Made by a program: the position numbers and the translations under genes. Positions 42,370 to 49,087 of a stretch of DNA of 51,688 nucleotides are shown piece after piece. Every line of letters starts with the position of its first letter. Position 1 is the stretch's first letter. The stretch comes from Treponema sp. (GTDB lineage Bacteria > Spirochaetota > Spirochaetia > Treponematales > Treponemataceae). The stretch spans positions 1-51,688 of the forward strand of contig JAGAZB010000044.1 of assembly GCA_017940255.1 (NCBI GenBank). Direction: 5' to 3'. The notes under the pieces were generated by a model. It ran no database searches, was not told the origin of the DNA, and saw nothing but the letters and a program-made list of their open reading frames with translations.

Positions 42370-43527
42370 ATGGAAAAGAAATTATTTGAAAATTATAAAG
42401 ATGATTTTAGACTCGGAGCCGCACTTGCAGGCTTTATTTATGATGATGATTTTACACTTCCCTGGATGAAAAATGCCGGCAAAGATTCAGAGGGCCCGGA
42501 CGGAAAAAAATTCCCCGATTTTAAAAACTTACCCGACAAAGAAATTGCCGCAAAACACTTTAATCTGATTGTCGCTGAAAACGACACAAAAATGGAAAAT
42601 GTTTACCGCGGTCCTGACGAATTTAACTTTGACCGCGCCGATAAGCTTGTAAAATTCGGCAAAAAGAACGGACAGGCGGTAAGGTGGCACACCTTGGTAT
42701 GGCACAGCCAGTCGCCGGACTGGATTTTTGATGCTGATTGTAAAACTGCTCCCCGTCCAAAATGGGAACCTGGAAAACCTTTTGTGCCTCCAACTCCAGA
42801 AGAAATTGCGGCAAAATGTACTGTTTCTAAGGAAGAACTGGAACGCCGCCTGCAAAAGTACATTTTTACAGTGGGCGACCGCTACAAAGACGACATTTGC
42901 TCGGTAGACGTTGTAAATGAATGTATTTCTGACAAAAACTTTAAGCTTAGAACTATAGAAGATTATTCCCGCTGGAGCCTTATTTTGGGGGATGATTACA
43001 TAGAAAAGGCCTTTTTCTGGGCTAAAGACGCCTTCCCAAAATCTAACCTGGTAATAAACGACTACAACCTTGAAATGATTAAGGGCAAGCGGGAAGGCAT
43101 GCGTGATTTGCTGGAAGTTCTTTTGCGAAAGGGAGTTCCTGTGGACACGGTTGGCCTACAGATGCACATTGATATTAAAAATCCGCCGGTTGCAGAAATT
43201 GCGGAAACAATAGAAATGTTCGGAAAAATGGGCTTGCGTGTGATTGTCACAGAGATGGAAGTTTCTATGTACACTTCCCGCGAAGAGGCCCGCCGCGACT
43301 TTACCGCCGCAGAGCTGGAAGAGCAGGCAGAACGTTACCGCAGCATTTTTGAATGCTTCCGACAGGAAGCACGCCGGGGCATTCTACAGGATGTAGTGCT
43401 CTGGGGCGTTACCGACCGCTTCAGCTGGAAGAACAACTTCCCGGTTCCTAACCGCCCAGATGCACCACTTTTGTTTGATGTAGATGGAAAAGAAAAACCT
43501 GCCTTTATTCAACTTTCCAGCTTCTAA
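42370..43527 (+). CDS. GH10 endo-1,4-beta-xylanase, no signal peptide
   Basis: A 385-aa glycoside hydrolase family 10 enzyme. VDVVNECIS contains the acid/base Glu184 and VIVTEMEVSMY the nucleophile Glu295. The VRWHTLVWHSQSPDW segment binds the -1 and -2 sugars. There is no signal peptide, so it is probably a cytoplasmic xylo-oligosaccharide hydrolase acting after import, feeding the xylulokinase branch. There are no carbohydrate-binding modules. It overlaps the convergent GH43 gene's 3' end by 23 bp. Confidence 0.9.
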   Translation: MEKKLFENYKDDFRLGAALAGFIYDDDFTLPWMKNAGKDSEGPDGKKFPDFKNLPDKEIAAKHFNLIVAENDTKMENVYRGPDEFNFDRADKLVKFGKKNGQAVRWHTLVWHSQSPDWIFDADCKTAPRPKWEPGKPFVPPTPEEIAAKCTVSKEELERRLQKYIFTVGDRYKDDICSVDVVNECISDKNFKLRTIEDYSRWSLILGDDYIEKAFFWAKDAFPKSNLVINDYNLEMIKGKREGMRDLLEVLLRKGVPVDTVGLQMHIDIKNPPVAEIAETIEMFGKMGLRVIVTEMEVSMYTSREEARRDFTAAELEEQAERYRSIFECFRQEARRGILQDVVLWGVTDRFSWKNNFPVPNRPDAPLLFDVDGKEKPAFIQLSSF

Positions 43528-45010
43528 GCTGGTCGCCTTTGTTGCTAAAGGCAATGCAAATATCCTGCACCCCTGTAAGCGGCTGGTCAAATTTAGCGGA
43601 AACTTCTATATATTCTCCGCTATTTTTGGCCGGCTTTGCTTTAAGGGTTGCTGCCACTACAGACGCTTTTTTTACGCGAATTTGAACAATCCCGCTGCCG
43701 CTTAATTCAGCCTTAATACTTTTTGCGCCATCTCCAAAATCTACGTTTCTAAGATAGATCCAGGCACCGTTTTCTTCAGCTTGAACTGCAATTTTGTCTG
43801 GATTTTCTGCTTCTGAATACCAAATGCCCGCAGAAGTAAACATAGTTGTTCCATCAACCTTTTCAAAAGGATTCAGATTTTTTATTGCAGCCACTCCCTT
43901 TCTTGTGCCTGTAGTTTCGTGAATATCTACCGCATCTTCATCAATCTGAATTTCATCTACACACATACTGCGGAAGCCTCCATTGGTTGGAGCCTTTTCC
44001 TGCAGAGTGAGAGTGTGATAAAGCAGATACCACTTGCCCTGAAATTTCTGTAAATGAGTGTGATTATTGCTGTAATTTAAGCCCATTTCTCCCGGGTTCT
44101 TAAAATAATGCTTCTGATAAACCCAGGAATCTGTATCCAAAGGAGTTTTGCTTGTCATATAACACATAGAACAGGTTGGCGCTTTTGGAATATCCTTGAA
44201 AGGCCATTCTGTACGCTCTTCCCAACTTGTGTTGTAGGTATAAACATAAGTTCCATTTATAAAATCAATTTCGTTAGCCTCAAAATTATATGGTGCCTTA
44301 ATCTGAACAAATTCGCTGTCAAAAGAAATCATGTCTTTTCCAAGCTTTGCAATTCTGGCACTTCCCGGCATAGCCTTAGTTCCGCCGTTTTTTCCAATTC
44401 CGGCTCCAAAAACAAGCCAGCCATCTCCCTTGTCATCAATGCAAACGCCCGGGTCAAAAGGATTCGGAGAATTTTCCAGTCCTTTCATGCCCTGCTTTAC
44501 CAGAGGCTTTTTAAGAGGGTCACTCCACGGACCTAAAGGTGAAGTTGCCGTAATTACGCCAACACCGGTTCCGTTATTCGAAAAATACAGATAAAAATGG
44601 GTAAGTCCGTCTTCTTCAACCCGTGAACAGATAGAAGGTGCCCAGCTGTTTATAATCCAAGGGGCAATTTTTCCCACGTTTATTTCTCCGTGATAAGTCC
44701 AGTTGACCATATCATCTGTAGAAAAACATACCAGCGATTTTATTTTTTCATAGGTGTTTTTCTGAGCCTTTAAATACTGCTCATGGTCGTTTGTTCCGTA
44801 AACATAAATTCTGCCCTGATATTCTACAGAAGTAGGATCCGCACAAAATACATTTGGCGAAATCGGATTGGCTGTAGATACTTTTTTCCAAAGATTTCTG
44901 CTTAAGCTCATTGTTGATTCTCCTTTATTAGTTTTTGCAAAAGACATGCTGCATAACATCAGCGTCAGCGTAAGTATTGCAGCTGCTTTTCGGGATAATT
45001 CTTTTTTCAT
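43505..45010 (-). CDS. Secreted GH43 glycosidase with CBM6-like domain
   Basis: A 501-aa exported protein. The signal peptide is about residues 1-27 (AAAILTLTLMLCSMSFA). The GH43 five-bladed propeller (~45-370) has the base Asp in FCADPTSVEY, a second acid in NPFDPGV and the acid Glu in FEANEIDFI. The C-terminal ~120 residues resemble CBM6 (KSIKAELSGSGIVQIRVKK). Family members remove arabinose from arabinoxylan or cleave xylosides, so it is complementary to GH10. ATG 45010 has AAGGGGG 5 nt upstream. It is divergent from the AraC regulator. Confidence 0.88.
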   Translation of the reverse strand: MKKELSRKAAAILTLTLMLCSMSFAKTNKGESTMSLSRNLWKKVSTANPISPNVFCADPTSVEYQGRIYVYGTNDHEQYLKAQKNTYEKIKSLVCFSTDDMVNWTYHGEINVGKIAPWIINSWAPSICSRVEEDGLTHFYLYFSNNGTGVGVITATSPLGPWSDPLKKPLVKQGMKGLENSPNPFDPGVCIDDKGDGWLVFGAGIGKNGGTKAMPGSARIAKLGKDMISFDSEFVQIKAPYNFEANEIDFINGTYVYTYNTSWEERTEWPFKDIPKAPTCSMCYMTSKTPLDTDSWVYQKHYFKNPGEMGLNYSNNHTHLQKFQGKWYLLYHTLTLQEKAPTNGGFRSMCVDEIQIDEDAVDIHETTGTRKGVAAIKNLNPFEKVDGTTMFTSAGIWYSEAENPDKIAVQAEENGAWIYLRNVDFGDGAKSIKAELSGSGIVQIRVKKASVVAATLKAKPAKNSGEYIEVSAKFDQPLTGVQDICIAFSNKGDQLRSWKVE

Positions 45011-45119
45011 AAAGCCCCCTTGTTTAGTTTTCACATTCAGTGTAGCTCAAAAAAGTGAGAACACAATTTACTTTTGTGTTTTTTTATATATCTTTTTGTG
45101 CAAATATTTAAAACTGATG

Positions 45120-45125
45120 TATAAT
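45120..45125 (+). promoter_or_regulatory. -10 box, leaderless start of the AraC gene
   Basis: TATAAT with six nucleotides to ATG 45132. The 121-nt gap between the divergent GH43 and AraC genes would also hold the operator through which the regulator could act. Confidence 0.6.
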
Positions 45126-45131
45126 TTTCTT

Positions 45132-45953
45132 ATGGCAATTCATATTGGTTCTATTGGCTATAACCATGTTCATGACAAAGATTTCCGCCAGAATGCACTT
45201 TACGGGCCGGGTGCCTTTCTCTTTATTCTGGTTAAGTCTCCGGCAATTTTTGAATTAAACAGAAAACGTTATTCAGTTATAAAGAATTCGTATGTTATGA
45301 TTCGCAGAGATACTTCTACCTCATATTGGGCTGCAAAAGAAAACTACATTGACGACTGGTTTTATTTTGACATGACTAACGATGATGAAAACTTTTTAAA
45401 ACAGCTGAAGCTTGAATTTGATAAGCCAGTCTACATAGGTTCTGCCCTGGATTCTCTTTCTTCCATAATTCATCAGATTTCTTATGAGCATTATTCTGCC
45501 GATTTATATCACGAAGAAATAAAGCAAAATTACACAGATACATTTTTTATGCTGCTTGGGCGGATTGTACAATCAAAATATCATACATCTGCACAAGTTT
45601 TAGCCAGCAAAAATGACAAGCTTACTTATTTGCGAACCCGATTTTACGAAGAGCCTGAACTTTTTACTTCTGTTGATGACATGGCCGATTTTATGTCTTT
45701 AAGCCGTTCCGGACTTCAGCATCTTTATAAAAAAACTTTCGGAATTACACTTATAGAAGATGTTATATTGGGTCGCATTGAAAAAGCAAAATCATTACTT
45801 GCCCGCACAAATATAAATGTTGCCGAAATTGCCGCAAAATGCGGATATAAAACAGAGTTCCATTTTATGAGGCAGTTTAAGCAAAAAACAGGTTTTACTC
45901 CTACTGAATTCCGCAATGGCGACAGCTGGATGCAGCGTTATAAGCCGGAATAA
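45132..45953 (+). CDS. AraC-family transcriptional regulator
   Basis: A 273-aa regulator. The N-terminal ~170 residues form a cupin-like ligand-binding domain (FILVKSPAIFELNRKRYSVI). The C-terminal ~100 residues form the double helix-turn-helix: SVDDMADFMSLSRSGLQHLY and NVAEIAAKCGYKTEFHFMRQ with KQKTGFTPTEFR. It lies between GH43 and GH5 genes and is divergent from GH43, so it most likely controls this xylan/glucan locus in response to a sugar. ATG 45132 is chosen from the promoter; earlier frame positions pass through non-coding sequence. Confidence 0.85.
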   Translation: MAIHIGSIGYNHVHDKDFRQNALYGPGAFLFILVKSPAIFELNRKRYSVIKNSYVMIRRDTSTSYWAAKENYIDDWFYFDMTNDDENFLKQLKLEFDKPVYIGSALDSLSSIIHQISYEHYSADLYHEEIKQNYTDTFFMLLGRIVQSKYHTSAQVLASKNDKLTYLRTRFYEEPELFTSVDDMADFMSLSRSGLQHLYKKTFGITLIEDVILGRIEKAKSLLARTNINVAEIAAKCGYKTEFHFMRQFKQKTGFTPTEFRNGDSWMQRYKPE

Positions 45954-46038
45954 GTGTGCACAAAATGTTATATAGATTTACACAATCCGCCATTTTCTAT
46001 ACCAGTTTATGATATAGACTTTTATGCAGAGGTGACTT

Positions 46039-47274
46039 ATGAAAGCGAATATCAAAAAGATGGTGGTAGTATCAGCAATTATGGCAACAATAATTTACAC
46101 AGCCTGTGCAGCTTCTGCTGCATCCTATAGTTACACCGAAGTTTCTGCATCCGATTATGAAAACATGGAAGCCCAGCAGCTAACCAAACTGATGGGAAAC
46201 GGAATCAACCTGGGAAACACAATGGAAGCAACCGGTCCGTGGTTTGGTTATAATCAAAAAGATGCTTCTCAGTATGAAACAGCCTGGGGACAGCCAAAAA
46301 CTACAAAAGAAATGTTTGAGGCCATGAAAAAAGCAGGTTTTGACAGTGTTCGTATTCCTGTAGCCTGGACTCACACAATGGACTGGGCTAACGGCGATTT
46401 TGAAATCAATAAGAATTATCTGGAACGTGTTGCTCAGGTTGTGAACTGGGCTCTGGATTCAGATTTGTATGTTATGATTAATGACCATTGGGACTATCAG
46501 TGGTGGGGTCTTTTTAGCCATGACCAGGAACTTGCCTTTAAGATTTACAAGGAAATGTGGTCTCAGGTGGGCGAATATTTTAAGGACTATTCTTACAAAC
46601 TGATTTTTGAAGGCGGAAACGAAGAATTAGGAGACCGCTTTAATGATACGGTTGATTCGAAGGTAGATAGCCGCCTTAAAAACGTAAATTACAGCAGCCG
46701 GGGAACTCTTATGCAGAATGACTGCTACAAACTGCTTACACAGGTTACTCAGCTTTTTGTTGATACAATTCGCTCTCAGGGCGGAAATAATACAAAACGC
46801 TTTCTTTTGATTCCCGGTTATGACACAGATATTGGAAAAACAACAGATTCACGTTATGTTATGCCAACTGACAGCAAAAACAAGATTCAAAAGCTGATTA
46901 TTTCTGTTCATTATTACACACCTTCTACTTATTGTATTCTTTCAGAAAATGCCAGCTGGGGTAGGGTAAGAAATTCCTGGGGAACTGCAAATGACTACAC
47001 AGCAATGCAGAATGATTTTAAAAAGATGACAAAATTCACAGAAGCCGGTTATGGTGTAATCATTGGTGAATACGGTGTAGCTCAGAAAAAAGAATCTAAC
47101 GGTTCTTACACTAAAAAAGAAGGAATGGAAAAATGGCTCACCGCAGTTCTTGATAATTGTGATGAATACAACTACTGCCCATTTCTCTGGGATTGCAACA
47201 CCTTCTTTAAGAAAAATGGAACTTTAGGTTTTACAGATCCAGAAGTAGCAGCTGTTTACACAAACAGAAAGTAA
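46039..47274 (+). CDS. Secreted GH5 endoglucanase-type enzyme
   Basis: A 411-aa exported protein with signal peptide (VVVSAIMATIIYTACAASAA). The GH5 TIM barrel has MGNGINLGNTMEATGP, GFDSVRIPVAWTHTM, the acid Glu195 in IFEGGNEELG and the nucleophile Glu344 in VIIGEYGV. All key residues are present. It probably hydrolyses beta-1,4-glucan or a mixed hemicellulose. AGAGGTG before the ATG supports the start. A terminator-like hairpin follows at 47286, but its U-tract serves the opposite strand. Confidence 0.9.
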   Translation: MKANIKKMVVVSAIMATIIYTACAASAASYSYTEVSASDYENMEAQQLTKLMGNGINLGNTMEATGPWFGYNQKDASQYETAWGQPKTTKEMFEAMKKAGFDSVRIPVAWTHTMDWANGDFEINKNYLERVAQVVNWALDSDLYVMINDHWDYQWWGLFSHDQELAFKIYKEMWSQVGEYFKDYSYKLIFEGGNEELGDRFNDTVDSKVDSRLKNVNYSSRGTLMQNDCYKLLTQVTQLFVDTIRSQGGNNTKRFLLIPGYDTDIGKTTDSRYVMPTDSKNKIQKLIISVHYYTPSTYCILSENASWGRVRNSWGTANDYTAMQNDFKKMTKFTEAGYGVIIGEYGVAQKKESNGSYTKKEGMEKWLTAVLDNCDEYNYCPFLWDCNTFFKKNGTLGFTDPEVAAVYTNRK

Positions 47275-47280
47275 AATCAA

Positions 47281-47319
47281 ACAAAAAAGCGTCTGGAACA
47301 CAAGAGTGAACCGGACGCT
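47281..47319 (-). terminator. Rho-independent terminator of xylulokinase gene
   Basis: On the minus strand AGCGTCCGG pairs with CCAGACGCT (one mismatch) around a 14-nt loop and is followed by six T (47283-47288). It lies 58 nt after the xylulokinase stop. Confidence 0.7.
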
Positions 47320-47377
47320 AATATATATTATCACCCCGGAGCTTAGCTTCTACGGGATGGAGGGGCTTACAGCAAGC

Positions 47378-48862
47378 CTACTCATAAAGCGGGCTAACCG
47401 CTGCAAGCACTTTGTTATATTCAGCATAAGCCTTATCGTATGCTGCAACATTTTCAGCAATTGGATTTGCACTCTTGCTTTCATCAAGCTTGATGTGTTC
47501 TGCACAAAGCTGAGCAATATCACACTTGCCATTCATGTTATTTAAGCACCACAAAGCCTGAACAGCTCCACCAAGAGCAGCCGCTTCATCCAAAGCAGGC
47601 ACACGGATTGGCAGGTTCATAATATCTGCGGCAATCTGGCGCCAAAGTGGAGACTTTGAACCACCACCAATCAGGCGGATTTCCTTAGGCTGGAAACCAA
47701 GCTTGCGGAAGGCATCAAGGCCGCCGCGCATTGCAAATACAGCTGATTCAAGCGAAGCGCGGGCAATATTTGCACGGTTTGTATTAGCAGAAGTCAGACC
47801 AGTAATGCTTGCACGACCGTTTGGAAGGTTTGGAGTTCGTTCACCATTGAAGAATGGCATAACCAGAACACCTTCTGAACCACAAGGAGCCTTTGCAGCT
47901 TCGCCATCCAGTTCTTTTACGTCCATCTGGAAAAGTCCGCGAACAAATTCTGTAGCAACAGTACAGTTCATTGTACAAAGAAGTGGAAGCCATCCGCCTG
48001 TTGAAGAACAGAAACCGCTCAAACCATTTGCTGGATCTGCAATTGGCTTGTCTGAGTAACCGTAAAGAGTACCAGAAGTTCCCATAGACATTGTAAGGAA
48101 GCCGTCTGCAACAGTACCAGTTCCAACTGCGCCCATCATATTGTCTCCACCACCGGCAGAAACTGGAATACCTTCTGGAATTCCATAAGCGGCAGCAGCT
48201 GCAGCAGAAACTTTTCCAGCAGGAGCAGAAGGTTCAATCAACTTAGGAAGCTTTGCAAGAAGTCCTGTATCAATAATATCACAAATCTTCTTTGACCATT
48301 CGCGCTTTTTAGAATCAAAAAGAGCAGTTCCAGAAGCGTCACCATATTCCATTACATAGTCGCCAGTGAGTTTCCAGTTCAAATAGTCATGTGGAAGCAT
48401 AATATATTTCAAAGCGGCAAATGCTTCCGGCTTGTGGCGTTTAAGCCAGAGAATTTTTGGAGCAGTAAAGCCTGGGAGCATCAAGTTTCCAAGAGCTTCT
48501 ACAACAGCCTTATCTCCGCCAGCAGATTCTGTAATAAGTTTACATTCTTCTACAGTAGAAGTATCGCACCAAAGCTTAATGTTATACAAAGCTTTTCCGT
48601 CTGCTCCAAGAGGAACAAAACCATGCTGCTGACCAGAAACACCAATTGCTTCTATAGTTTTTTTATTTTCTGCAGAAAGCTTTCCAAAACAAACTTCCAG
48701 TCCTTTATCAAACCATTCTGTAGTCTGTTCGCGAGTTCCGTCTGCTTCTGAAATCAAGTCCATAGGACAAGATGATTTTTCAATTATTTCCTTTTTCTCG
48801 TAATCATAAATTACGACTTTCATACTCTGTGTTCCAAGGTCAATACCTGCAACAGTTTTCAT
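47378..48862 (-). CDS. xylB: Xylulokinase
   Basis: A 494-aa FGGY-family sugar kinase. GIDLGTQSMKVVIYD is the N-terminal phosphate-1 motif, GVSGQQHGFV is typical for xylulokinase, GGGDNMMGAVGTG is the middle ATP-binding motif and LIGGGSKSPLWRQIAAD is the C-terminal adenosine motif. It phosphorylates D-xylulose for the pentose-phosphate pathway, the metabolic end of xylan use. GAGG, about 6 nt before the ATG, supports the start. No xylose isomerase gene is in the window. Confidence 0.92.
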   Translation of the reverse strand: MKTVAGIDLGTQSMKVVIYDYEKKEIIEKSSCPMDLISEADGTREQTTEWFDKGLEVCFGKLSAENKKTIEAIGVSGQQHGFVPLGADGKALYNIKLWCDTSTVEECKLITESAGGDKAVVEALGNLMLPGFTAPKILWLKRHKPEAFAALKYIMLPHDYLNWKLTGDYVMEYGDASGTALFDSKKREWSKKICDIIDTGLLAKLPKLIEPSAPAGKVSAAAAAAYGIPEGIPVSAGGGDNMMGAVGTGTVADGFLTMSMGTSGTLYGYSDKPIADPANGLSGFCSSTGGWLPLLCTMNCTVATEFVRGLFQMDVKELDGEAAKAPCGSEGVLVMPFFNGERTPNLPNGRASITGLTSANTNRANIARASLESAVFAMRGGLDAFRKLGFQPKEIRLIGGGSKSPLWRQIAADIMNLPIRVPALDEAAALGGAVQALWCLNNMNGKCDIAQLCAEHIKLDESKSANPIAENVAAYDKAYAEYNKVLAAVSPLYE

Positions 48863-48884
48863 TTTTCACCTCTTTTTTATTTGG

Positions 48885-49010
48885 AGTTTCCCCGCGCTTA
48901 CAGCGCGGGTCGGCTGTTCCGCCCTTCGCTAACGCTCATCCTCCTCGGGAGAGCTGCTTTCGACAAGCTCAAACAGCTCCCCCTGCGGTGGACTGCTTCG
49001 CAGGGGCTCC
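48885..49010. other. GC-rich intergenic segment with stable hairpins
   Basis: CCCGCGC-ttaca-GCGCGGG (48891-48909), GAGCTG/CAGCTC (48951-48979) and CCCCTGCG/CGCAGGGG (48980-49006) form three consecutive hairpins. It lies between xylB's start and the 3' end of the HD-GYP sensor gene. No T-run follows. It belongs to the same class as the segment near 18500. Confidence 0.5.
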
Positions 49011-49087
49011 ATAGCCTAAACTTTAAATCCTACATATTGAATAGTCAAGAGAGAATTCCCCTAGTTTTTCCAGCTGAATTACACTGC

